From positions 1 through 15,342 of the forward strand of contig JBKGZY010000046.1 in the NCBI GenBank assembly GCA_046543175.1: DNA of 15,342 nucleotides, given 5' to 3'. Made by a program: the position numbers and the translations under genes. Shown piece after piece: positions 8,507 to 14,159 of this stretch. Position 1 is the first letter of the stretch. Every line of letters starts with the position of its first letter. The notes under the pieces were generated by a model. The model worked only from the letters and a program-made list of their open reading frames with translations, was not told where the DNA came from and did no database searches. Source of the DNA: Dichotomicrobium sp046543175. GTDB taxonomy: Bacteria; Pseudomonadota; Alphaproteobacteria; Rhizobiales; Rhodomicrobiaceae.

Positions 8507-8598
8507 GATGTGGTTCAGTCTGATCGAAAACCGCGCGAGCACCCCGTCCGTTCGCAGCTGGCGAGACATCCGATCGTCAGGCTTCCCGCACATGATAA

Positions 8599-8626
8599 AG
8601 GGCGGAACCCTGGCCGGGTCCGCCCT
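8599..8626 (-). terminator. Intrinsic terminator of hsp20
   Basis: On the (-) strand, AGGGCGGACCC (8626-8616) pairs with GGGTTCCGCCCT (8610-8599) with one bulged base and a 5-base loop. It is followed by TTTAT. It sits 34 bases past the hsp20 stop. The T-tail is short but correctly placed for a (-) strand transcript. Confidence 0.75.
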
Positions 8627-8659
8627 CGTTAGCGCTATGGCTTTGCCTGCCTTGCCCGT

Positions 8660-9142
8660 TCAGTTCACCTGACCGGCGCGCGCCTCGATCGTCGCCTGCC
8701 CGTTGGCATTGGCATTGGCGATCTCGATCTTGCGTGGCTTCATCGCGTCGGGCAGTTCGCGGCGAAGGTCGATGTGCAGCAAGCCGTTTTCAAGCTTGGC
8801 ACCGTTGACCTCGACATGCTCGGCCAAGCGGAACCGGCGCTCGAAATTGCGCGCGGCGATGCCACGATGCAGGAACACCGTCTCGGATTCGCCCTGTTCC
8901 GCTTCGGACGGCTTGTTCCCCGCGATACGCAGTGTGCCTTCGCGGATCTCTATGTCGAGATCGTTCTCGCCGAAACCGGCAACGGCCATCGTAATGCGGT
9001 AGTTATTCTCGTCCACCCGCTCTATGTTATAGGGCGGATAGCCATTGTCCGTTTCAGCCGCGGCCAGTTGCTCCAGGATGGACGCAACATGGTCAAAGCC
9101 GACAGTCGACTTATAGAGGGGGGTAAGATCAAAACGTCTCAT
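8660..9142 (-). CDS. Small heat-shock protein Hsp20 (IbpA type)
   Basis: A 160-residue alpha-crystallin-type chaperone that binds unfolding proteins without ATP and holds them for refolding. The N-terminal arm (1-35) has the IbpA-like MRRFDLTPLYKSTVGFDHV, and YPPYNIERV starts the crystallin domain. The domain ends with AKLENGLLHIDL (116-125), the usual AxxxNGxL motif, and the C-terminal anchor IEI (139-141) precedes a short Ala/Asn-rich tail. GGAGG (9154-9150) lies 7 bases before ATG 9142, which decides the start; the longer in-frame extension to 9253 runs through the promoter and leader. A consensus RpoH promoter and a ROSE-like leader precede it, and an intrinsic terminator follows. It is therefore a single-gene heat-shock unit, opposite in direction to its flanking genes. 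Confidence 0.93.
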   Translation of the reverse strand: MRRFDLTPLYKSTVGFDHVASILEQLAAAETDNGYPPYNIERVDENNYRITMAVAGFGENDLDIEIREGTLRIAGNKPSEAEQGESETVFLHRGIAARNFERRFRLAEHVEVNGAKLENGLLHIDLRRELPDAMKPRKIEIANANANGQATIEARAGQVN

Positions 9143-9220
9143 GCTATATCCTCCTTGTGAGCGACATGCATTTACTCTGCCAGTTGGCCAGAAGACGCAT
9201 ACCCAAGATTGGCGTATGCA
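9143..9220 (-). promoter_or_regulatory. ROSE-like RNA thermometer in the hsp20 leader
   Basis: The predicted leader folds into three consecutive hairpins. Hairpin I pairs GCATAC (9219-9214) with GTATGC (9202-9197). Hairpin II pairs TCTG and CC (9192-9186) with GG and CAGA (9181-9176) around AACT. Hairpin III pairs AUGUC-G-CUC (9167-9159) with GAGGAUAU (9153-9146) around ACAAG, with a bulged G, and it buries the Shine-Dalgarno sequence. The UCGCU (9164-9160) facing AGGAG fits the UYGCU signature of the ROSE family. These thermometers block translation of hsp20 genes at normal temperature in rhizobia and other proteobacteria. The folding was done by hand. Confidence 0.75.
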
Positions 9221-9226
9221 GTCGGG

Positions 9227-9254
9227 AGATAGGGTTTCGCCAGGTGGTGTCAAG
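9227..9254 (-). promoter_or_regulatory. RpoH (sigma-32) promoter of hsp20
   Basis: On the (-) strand CTTGAC (9254-9249) is followed by CCTATCT (9233-9227), with exactly 17 bases between CTTG and CCTATCT. This satisfies the alphaproteobacterial heat-shock pattern CTTG...CYTATnT at every specified position. Transcription would begin near 9220, giving a leader of about 78 bases that matches the three-hairpin structure. The cognate sigma factor gene rpoH lies in the same window at 14160-15041. Confidence 0.75.
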
Positions 9255-9332
9255 ACCTCGCAGCCCCATGAAAGACGCCTGCCGGCGCCGTTCGGTGGCG
9301 GTTCATCGCCCCCGTGGCATCATCGCCACGTC

Positions 9333-9848
9333 ATGACGTCTTCCCGAAGCGAAACGCCTTGCCAGCCCCCCTTTCGCCGGTCCCGCCCGGTATTGCTCTT
9401 CGTCTTCTTGCTGGCGGTCTGTCTCGCCGCCGATATAAGCGCGCCCGCCCGCGCCGGCGAACACATGCCGAACATGGGTGGGGACAACTCCTTCACGGCA
9501 GCCGTGCCGCCAGACCGGCAGCATTCGGGAAGCGCGGCCACAGTTGTTCCGGCCGGCGACGGGCCGAAGCGGCTGGAACGACTGCCGGATGTCTTCCAGG
9601 GCATGATGGTGCCCGGCCTCGCGCGGGACAGCGACTGCACACCGCCCGAGCAGATTCGCCGGCGTCTCAAGCTACAGGGCTGGTGGGATTTCGACCGGCT
9701 GGAGCGCGCCGGGGACAAGTTCCGGCTTCGCGCGCGCCGGCCCAACGGAACCGCCTATCAACTCACAATTGATGGTTGCTCCGGGCGGGTGCTCGGGGCT
9801 ATGCGTTTGAATGCCGCCGAACGGGGCTATCGCCTCTGGCCGAGGTGA
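9333..9848 (+). CDS. Secreted PepSY-like domain protein of unknown function
   Basis: A 171-residue protein. An Arg-containing n-region is followed by the hydrophobic VLLFVFLLAVCLAADI and a likely signal-peptidase site after ARA (about residue 42), so it should be exported to the periplasm. The middle (43-90) is Pro/Gly-rich and probably unstructured. The last 70 residues, from DCTPPEQIRRRLKLQGWWDF to YQLTIDGCSGRVLG, look like a single PepSY-type beta-alpha-beta module common in alphaproteobacteria. Cys102 and Cys149 flank the module and could form a disulfide. No clear ribosome site precedes ATG 9333, so the start is uncertain; it is favoured because it gives a proper signal peptide. The gene runs 34 bases ahead of the hydrolase gene, probably co-transcribed, and is divergent from hsp20. 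Confidence 0.7.
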   Translation: MTSSRSETPCQPPFRRSRPVLLFVFLLAVCLAADISAPARAGEHMPNMGGDNSFTAAVPPDRQHSGSAATVVPAGDGPKRLERLPDVFQGMMVPGLARDSDCTPPEQIRRRLKLQGWWDFDRLERAGDKFRLRARRPNGTAYQLTIDGCSGRVLGAMRLNAAERGYRLWPR

Positions 9849-9882
9849 CGGCGGTCCATGCTGTGACTGCGGGGACACGAAA

Positions 9883-10905
9883 ATGCTGACGCGCGTCGAT
9901 GCGGGGCAGAATGTGAGCACGGCTTCCAGCGCGGTGCTGGTATCGACGCCGCGCAATCCTGTCCCCGGCGGCGTGACGGCCGATTACTTCCTGGCGAGCG
10001 ATGGTGCGCGAATCCGCTTTGCCTGGTGGGGTCCGACGGGGCTGAACAAGCTCGGCACCGTGTGTATCTTGATGGGGCGCGGCGAATTCATCGAAAAATA
10101 TTTCGAGGTCGTCTCGGATTTGCGCCGGCGCGGCTTCGCCGTGGCCATCATGGATTTCCGCGGGCAGGGCGGGTCGTCGCGTCCGCTGGCCAACCCGCGC
10201 AAGGGCCATGTCGACGATTTCGCGCAGTACGACGCCGATCTCGAGCAGTTCATGGCCGAGATCGTCTTGCCGGATTGTCCCGCGCCATATTACGCGCTCG
10301 CGCATTCCATGGGCGGCAATATCCTGCTGCGGGCGACGCGCTCGCGCATGTGCTGGTTCGACCGCATCATCCTGACGGCCCCGATGATACAGCTTGAAGA
10401 GTCGCAAAGCCGCGTGCCCGCCTCGTGCCGCGTTGCAGAGATCCTCACCCTGTGCGGCTTCGGCACCATGTTCGTGCCGGGCGGGACAAGCGCCTCCTGG
10501 GATGAAGCGCCGTTCGACGGCAACCCGCTCACCAGCGACGGCCAACGCTATGCGCGCACGCAGGAAGTGCTGCGCACCGCGCCTGAGCTTGCGGTCGGCT
10601 CGCCGACGATCGGCTGGTATCACGCGGCGTGCCAGTCCATGGCGCTGTTGAACGGCCCGGATTTCCCGCGCTCGGTCAAGGTGCCGGCGCTGATCGTGGC
10701 TTCGGGCAACGACTCGATTGTGTCCCTGCGCGCGATCGAGGGCTTCGCCAGCCGGCTACGCATGGGCGCGCATGTGCTGATTCCCGGCGTGCGTCACGAG
10801 GTCATGCAGGAGCGCAACGTCCTGCGCGATCAGTTCTGGGCGGCATTTGACGCTTACATTCCCGGATCGCGGCCGAGCCGGGCGGAGCAGCTTCTGGGGC
10901 TGTAG
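9883..10905 (+). CDS. Alpha/beta hydrolase, lysophospholipase (PldB) / monoacylglycerol lipase type
   Basis: A 340-residue serine hydrolase. An N-terminal stretch precedes the fold, which begins near VTADYFLASDGARIRFAWW. The oxyanion-side motif is MGRGEFIEKYFEVV, and the strand IMDFRGQGGSSR follows. The nucleophile elbow AHSMGGN carries Ser142. The other triad candidates are Asp277 in SGNDSIVS and His305 in PGVRHEVMQE, in the correct order and spacing. A lid-like insertion lies between about 165 and 255. The GEFIEKY motif is typical of PldB-like lysophospholipases, but the substrate (lysophospholipid, monoacylglycerol or another ester) cannot be told from sequence. There is no signal peptide, so it is probably cytoplasmic or membrane-associated. 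GGGGA (9871-9875) lies 7 bases before ATG 9883. Confidence 0.85.
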   Translation: MLTRVDAGQNVSTASSAVLVSTPRNPVPGGVTADYFLASDGARIRFAWWGPTGLNKLGTVCILMGRGEFIEKYFEVVSDLRRRGFAVAIMDFRGQGGSSRPLANPRKGHVDDFAQYDADLEQFMAEIVLPDCPAPYYALAHSMGGNILLRATRSRMCWFDRIILTAPMIQLEESQSRVPASCRVAEILTLCGFGTMFVPGGTSASWDEAPFDGNPLTSDGQRYARTQEVLRTAPELAVGSPTIGWYHAACQSMALLNGPDFPRSVKVPALIVASGNDSIVSLRAIEGFASRLRMGAHVLIPGVRHEVMQERNVLRDQFWAAFDAYIPGSRPSRAEQLLGL

Positions 10906-10979
10906 AGCATTTTCCGATCAATCAGAACCCCGTCATTGCCGGGCCACGCCAATAGCAGCCAGCAGGTAGCAAGTAGCAA

Positions 10980-11109
10980 GTAGCCCGGGTGAAGCGCAGC
11001 GGAACCCGGGCGCTCTATCAAATGATCCCGCGTTTGGTCGCTTCGCCGCTTCGCGTCGGCCTGCGGCTCCGCGCTCGTCTTCGACTCCGCTGCGCTTCAC
11101 CCGGGCTAC
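10980..11109. repeat. Large inverted repeat with perfect 24-base arms
   Basis: The left arm at 10980-11003 begins GTAGCCCGGGTGAAGCGCAG and ends CGGA. It is repeated exactly as its reverse complement at 11086-11109, beginning TCCGCTGCGCTTCACCCGGG. The 82 bases between are rich in CGCTTCG/CGGCTC-like short repeats. GTAGCCCGGGTGAAGCGCAGCGGAACCCGGG-type sequences are widespread intergenic palindromes in alpha- and other proteobacteria, from memory. The equality of the two arms suggests an intact copy or recent maintenance by recombination. Confidence 0.75.
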
Positions 11110-11126
11110 ACTCGGTCGTAATCAGG

Positions 11127-11172
11127 TCCCGGGTCAGCAGCGCATCACGAACGTGCTGTGCAGCACCCGGGA
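11127..11172. repeat. Imperfect palindrome with perfect 8-base ends
   Basis: TCCCGGGT (11127-11134) and ACCCGGGA (11165-11172) are perfect outer arms. Between them CAGCAGCGCATCAC and GTGCTGTGCAGC pair imperfectly around GAAC. The left end also appears as a direct repeat at 11284-11297, so a second, partial copy of the element lies about 157 bases downstream. Confidence 0.55.
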
Positions 11173-11210
11173 CGACACTCCCCGGCTGTCGGGCGTTGAG
11201 GTCCGCTGTC

Positions 11211-11259
11211 GTCCCGTGTCTGCGCCGCGGAATGCCGTCACGCGGCGCAGACACGGGAC
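11211..11259. repeat. Perfect 19-base inverted repeat with an 11-base loop
   Basis: GTCCCGTGTCTGCGCCGCG (11211-11229) is matched exactly by its reverse complement at 11241-11259. The loop is GAATGCCGTCA. It would form a very stable GC-rich stem in RNA or a cruciform in DNA. No T-run follows on either strand, so it is not a standard terminator, although it could block transcription arriving from both sides. Confidence 0.75.
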
Positions 11260-11413
11260 CGTTGTCGACCGGGCACATCCCGATCCCGGGTCAGCAGTCA
11301 GCAGGTAGCACTCCGGGGTACTCGGTTGTTCGCTCCCGGGTCCTACGACGAAGCCGGCAAGTTAGTCAACAGGCCCGCAGGGCCGATGCATCGCACGACA
11401 GGCGGCCGCGCCG

Positions 11414-11623
11414 CTAATCCAGGTCCATTTCCAGGATGGCCATCTGGAACTGATACGACAGATCCTCGTCGTCATCGTCGCGGTAGAGAACCCCGATGAA
11501 TTCCCCGCCGATATAGACCTCCGCGGAGTCGTCCTGCTTTTGGCGCGGGCGCACCTCCAGCTCGGGCAGTTCGAACTTGCGCTGCAAATAGCCCTGCAGG
11601 CGCGTGATCTCGTCGCGCTTCAT
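11414..11623 (-). CDS. DUF3126 family protein
   Basis: A 69-residue acidic protein of the DUF3126 family, which is largely restricted to alphaproteobacteria and has no known function. The N-terminal half (MKRDEITRLQGYLQRKF) is helical. The second half forms predicted beta strands with EVYIGGEFIGVLYRDDDDEDLSYQFQMAILEMDL, the signature of the family. No cysteines, membrane segment or signal peptide are present. ATG 11623 is selected because the family begins with MKRDE-like residues and AAGGA lies 9 bases upstream; the in-frame extension upstream is arginine-rich and not conserved. The gene follows cysE in the same direction after 109 bases and could be read from the same transcript. Confidence 0.85.
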   Translation of the reverse strand: MKRDEITRLQGYLQRKFELPELEVRPRQKQDDSAEVYIGGEFIGVLYRDDDDEDLSYQFQMAILEMDLD

Positions 11624-11722
11624 GTCACATGATCCTTGAAGATTGTTCGATTTCGCCCGCGCGCGTCGCGCCGCTGGAAGACCTCGCCATCGGTACAAAC
11701 GGCACCGCGCGAGGTCAAGCGG

Positions 11723-11745
11723 GGCGCCGGATTCATTCCGGCGCC
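11723..11745 (-). promoter_or_regulatory. Perfect hairpin spanning the cysE stop codon
   Basis: GGCGCCGGA (11723-11731) and TCCGGCGCC (11737-11745) form a perfect 9-base stem with a 5-base loop. The cysE stop codon (11735-11733) lies in the loop. No T-run follows on the (-) strand, so it may stabilise the cysE message or lower read-through into the DUF3126 gene rather than act as a full terminator. Confidence 0.45.
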
Positions 11746-12584
11746 GGCTGGGTGTCGTCGGAGCCGATGGAGCCGAAAAGCTGGTTCATGGCCCGCGCAG
11801 GTTCCGGGCAGCCGGCCTTGCCGACCACCTTCGCCGGAACCCCGGCCACGGTCGTGCGCGGCGGCACGTCCTTGAGAACGACGCTGCCCGCGGCGATACG
11901 CACGCAGTCGCCCACCGAAATGTTGCCGAGGATCTTCGCGCCTGCGCCGATCATGACGCCGCAGCCGATCTTCGGGTGCCGGTCGCCGGTTTCCTTGCCG
12001 CTGCCCCCGAGGGTTACGGCATGGAGGATCGAGGTCTGATCGCCGACGACCGCGGTCTCGCCCACGACCAGCCCCGTGGCGTGGTCGAGCATGATCCCGC
12101 GCCCGATCTGCGCGTTGGGGTGAATATCGGTGCCGAAAACGCGCGATGACTGGCTTTGGAGATACAGCGCGAAGTCCCGTCGGCCGGCTTCCCAGAGCGC
12201 ATGGGCGAAGCGGTAGGTTTGCAGCGCGTGGAAACCCTTGAAATACAGGATCGGCTCGACCGCCCGCTGGCAGGCCGGGTCGCGGTCCATGACGGCTGCC
12301 AGGTCCGCGCGGAACATCTCGCCCAGTTCCGGCTGCGCAGCCAGAAGCTGCCTGAAGGTCTGCCGGATGAGGTCGCTCGGCAAGTCGGCGCGGTCCAGCC
12401 GCTGTGCCAGACGGAACAGGATGGCGTCTTCCAGCCGGTTCTGGTTGAGGATCGTCGTCGAGACGAAACCGGCCAGCGCCGGCTCCTTGCTCACGATGGC
12501 TTCGGCCTGGGCACGGACCTCCGACCAGATCGGATCGCACGGTTCGACGGACGCCGATAGCGGCTCGGGCTGAGACTGGCTCAT
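11733..12584 (-). CDS. cysE: Serine O-acetyltransferase CysE
   Basis: CysE transfers acetyl from acetyl-CoA to L-serine, giving O-acetylserine for cysteine synthesis. The product has 283 residues: an N-terminal helical domain (about 15-145, including DPIWSEVRAQAEA and FKGFHALQTYRFAHALW) and a left-handed beta-helix of hexapeptide repeats (about 154-255). Catalytic residues align with E. coli as Asp153 (Asp143), His168 in DHATG (His158) and His203 in RHPKI (His193); the spacings are identical. The tail after GVPAKVVGK is AGCPEPARAMNQLFGSIGSDDTQPAPE and does not end in the isoleucine that many CysE proteins insert into CysK. AAGGGG lies 6 bases before ATG 12584; longer in-frame starts are less likely. 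The product feeds the cysteine pool used by both desulfurases in this window. Confidence 0.95.
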   Translation of the reverse strand: MSQSQPEPLSASVEPCDPIWSEVRAQAEAIVSKEPALAGFVSTTILNQNRLEDAILFRLAQRLDRADLPSDLIRQTFRQLLAAQPELGEMFRADLAAVMDRDPACQRAVEPILYFKGFHALQTYRFAHALWEAGRRDFALYLQSQSSRVFGTDIHPNAQIGRGIMLDHATGLVVGETAVVGDQTSILHAVTLGGSGKETGDRHPKIGCGVMIGAGAKILGNISVGDCVRIAAGSVVLKDVPPRTTVAGVPAKVVGKAGCPEPARAMNQLFGSIGSDDTQPAPE

Positions 12585-12606
12585 CGAATACCCCTTGATT
12601 GCACAC

Positions 12607-12636
12607 ATTACAGCCAACATAGCCTTTCAGATGCAA
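12607..12636 (-). promoter_or_regulatory. Candidate cysE promoter
   Basis: On the (-) strand TTGCAT (12636-12631) is followed after 18 bases by TGTAAT (12612-12607), which matches 5 of 6 positions of a -10. This places the start about 15-20 bases before the cysE Shine-Dalgarno region. The -35 is only 4 of 6. The location between a hairpin and the gene fits a promoter. Confidence 0.4.
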
Positions 12637-12669
12637 AAGCGAAAGGCACATGGGCGAGAGCAAGCATGA

Positions 12670-12697
12670 AGAAGCCGGCCCGTGAAGGCCGGCTTCT
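12670..12697 (-). terminator. Terminator-like hairpin upstream of cysE
   Basis: AGAAGCCGGCC (12670-12680) and GGCCGGCTTCT (12687-12697) form a perfect 11-base stem with a 6-base loop. On the (-) strand it ends CTTCTTC, a weak pyrimidine tail. It lies 49 bases after the stop of the possible small ORF at 12747-12884 and before the cysE promoter. It probably separates transcription coming from the right from cysE. Confidence 0.6.
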
Positions 12698-12746
12698 GGA
12701 ATTCGTCAATCGCTAAGATTGGAAAAAACGCCTTACAATCAATGGC

Positions 12747-12884
12747 TCAACTCGGGGGATGGAGATATTTGGTCTTCCGGATGAGATCGATATCGTGGAG
12801 AGTGTCCAGCCGACGCCTTATGATGTGATCCTCACATTGTCCTGAAACACGCCCGTCCAGTGTTTTCAGCAGAATATTCCGCAT
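12747..12884 (-). CDS. Possible 45-residue small protein
   Basis: MRNILLKTLDGRVSGQCEDH begins a 45-residue frame that ends KTKYLHPPS. I do not recognise a family. The second half, IIRRRLDTLHDIDLIRKTKYL, is a basic, amphipathic helix-like stretch that faintly recalls the DUF1127 pattern (a leucine/arginine helix with a D-I-x-L-x-R motif), but the similarity is too short to rely on. In favour of a real gene are GGAG 6 bases upstream of ATG 12884 and a strong hairpin 49 bases past the stop. Against it are its size and the absence of a convincing promoter. An upstream in-frame ATG (12896) would add four residues. Confidence 0.35.
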   Translation of the reverse strand: MRNILLKTLDGRVSGQCEDHIIRRRLDTLHDIDLIRKTKYLHPPS

Positions 12885-13229
12885 CGGTCTCTCCATCTCT
12901 GTCGCGCCGCATGGCAACGGGGCGTCCCGCGTCATGCGGCAAGTATCGGGAATGCCGCAGCATTCCGTCGCTGCGGGATCGGCGGGCCAATCTGCCGGGC
13001 CGGACTGGGTTATCGCCTCAGTGCCCCCCGGATACCCGGACAAGCCGCCAACCCCAGGTTTCCGAAGCAGGCAACCGCTCCGGAATTCCGATGGAGTGGA
13101 AAGCGCAGACAGGTGACCTGAGAGGCCGCCCGTGCCACGCTTTCGTCATGATTGAGAGGCTAGCACGATTCGCGCGGTCTGTGGATAGAAGTGGACGAGC
13201 GGTGATGGTCCGGGGGACCGGAACCGTTT
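12885..13229. other. Intergenic stretch without recognisable features
   Basis: About 345 bases between the small ORF and the lipid-kinase gene. Short open frames exist on both strands but none has a ribosome site, family motif or convincing composition. GGTCC (13207-13211) and GGACC (13215-13219), separated by GGG, could form a small stem just past the kinase gene, with no T-run on the (-) strand. Nothing else stands out. Confidence 0.5.
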
Positions 13230-14147
13230 TCAGGCCGCGGCCTGCGGCCATGCCTTGAGGCGCGCGGCCGCGATGTCCCGGGGCACGAGGATATTCACCG
13301 CGAGGTTGTCCTCCGCGACCGTCAGCGGCAGGGTGCCGAAGCTTTCGCCATCGACCTGCACCGCGATCGGCCGCTCCGCGCTGAAATGGCCGCGGCGAAA
13401 GGGCACGAAGGTGATATGCGGCGCGCGCCGGGCGTACCCGGCGCCGATGGCGAGAATGTCGAGGACAAGCCCGGTCCCGCTGCGCGCGGTGCAGAGAACG
13501 GCAATCAGCCCTGGCTGGAACAGGTCGCTGTCCGGCGATAGCGTGAACCCGCCGGCATAGCGTCCGGCCTTGCAGACCACGATCCAGCGGGCGCTATGAC
13601 GCCGGCCGTCGAGCACGGCACGGATCGCAGGCGCGGGGCGGAAGATCTCGCGGGTCACGGGCCAGACATAGGCCAGCTTTCCGATACGCCGCTTGAGGGG
13701 GGTGTTCAGCCCGGCAATGGCTTCGGCATCAAGCCCGCAGCCCGCCATCAGGAAGAACGGTGCATCATTCGCCGTCCCGCCGACAGCGGGAACGGCGACC
13801 CCTTCGCGCAGGCACCTGACGATGGCGTCGGCCTTGCGCGACAGACCGATCTCGTGGGCCATGACATTGCCCGTGCCGAGCGGCAGCAGCCCGACCGGCA
13901 TGGCTGTGCCGCGAAGCCCGGCGGCGACGCTGCGGATGGTGCCGTCGCCGCCCGCCGCGACGACGGCATCGACTTCTCCGGTCTTGGCCGCTTCGAACGC
14001 GATGTCGCGCCCGCCCTGATCGCACGCGGCGTCCCTGACCTCCACAACGCAGTTCGCGGCCTCAAGCCCACCAGTCACGGCGTCCATGAGGTCGCGCCGG
14101 GGCGCGCCCGCATTCGGGTTGTGGACGATCAGAAACCGGTCCCGCAC
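13230..14147 (-). CDS. Diacylglycerol kinase-like lipid kinase (DAGKc domain)
   Basis: A 305-residue protein of the DAGK/YegS/sphingosine-kinase superfamily, which phosphorylates lipid hydroxyls using ATP. The N-terminal catalytic domain starts with FLIVHNPNAGAPRR, carries the nucleotide-binding GGDGT (66-70) and continues with GLLPLGTGNVMAHEIGL (86-102). The C-terminal beta-rich domain contains RYAGGFTLSPDSDLFQPGL and the conserved VQVDGESFG near the end. The substrate (diacylglycerol, undecaprenol or another lipid) cannot be decided. The start is GTG 14147: AAGGA overlaps the rpoH stop and lies 9 bases upstream, and the NPNAG motif follows at the usual distance. It is 12 bases downstream of rpoH, so the two genes are very likely one operon. 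Confidence 0.85.
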   Translation of the reverse strand: MRDRFLIVHNPNAGAPRRDLMDAVTGGLEAANCVVEVRDAACDQGGRDIAFEAAKTGEVDAVVAAGGDGTIRSVAAGLRGTAMPVGLLPLGTGNVMAHEIGLSRKADAIVRCLREGVAVPAVGGTANDAPFFLMAGCGLDAEAIAGLNTPLKRRIGKLAYVWPVTREIFRPAPAIRAVLDGRRHSARWIVVCKAGRYAGGFTLSPDSDLFQPGLIAVLCTARSGTGLVLDILAIGAGYARRAPHITFVPFRRGHFSAERPIAVQVDGESFGTLPLTVAEDNLAVNILVPRDIAAARLKAWPQAAA

Positions 14148-14159
14148 GGGGCCTTTTCC

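Larger units (their letters stand above)
8217..8598. other. Intergenic stretch made mostly of palindromic repeats
   Basis: About 380 bases between sufA and the hsp20 terminator with no credible gene. The short open frames here run through repeats and lack ribosome sites. Three consecutive dyads (8265-8309, 8324-8365, 8404-8506) fill most of it and are listed separately. A weak 6-base stem (8224-8229 with 8243-8248) follows sufA directly. I see nothing in 8511-8597. Confidence 0.7.
10906..11413. other. Non-coding repeat mosaic between the hydrolase and DUF3126 genes
   Basis: About 500 bases with no credible gene. The open frame that crosses it (10989-11417, + strand) is made of palindromes and lacks a family. 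The region starts with fragments of dispersed elements (TAGAGCATTTTCCGATC at 10903-10919; CGTCATTGCCGGG at 10931-10943). It then contains short AGCAGGTAGCAAGTAGC-like reiterations and three inverted repeats listed separately. A 14-base direct repeat, TCCCGGGTCAGCAG, occurs at 11127 and 11284. A weak hairpin (GGCCC 11372-11376 with GGGCC 11380-11384) could serve as a (-) strand stop after the DUF3126 gene. Confidence 0.7.

Noticed and set aside
8232..8632. Several short open frames on both strands behind sufA
   Set aside because: All are translations of intergenic palindromes with poor starts.
10989..11417. A 142-codon frame on the + strand in the repeat mosaic
   Set aside because: It is built from palindromic repeats with Arg/Ser/Pro-rich translation, has no ribosome site and no family match that I recognise.
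11624..11722. A separate promoter for the DUF3126 gene (TTGACC on the (-) strand near 11719)
   Set aside because: The -35-like hexamer is good, but 17 bases on there is only TACCGA, which is not a credible -10.
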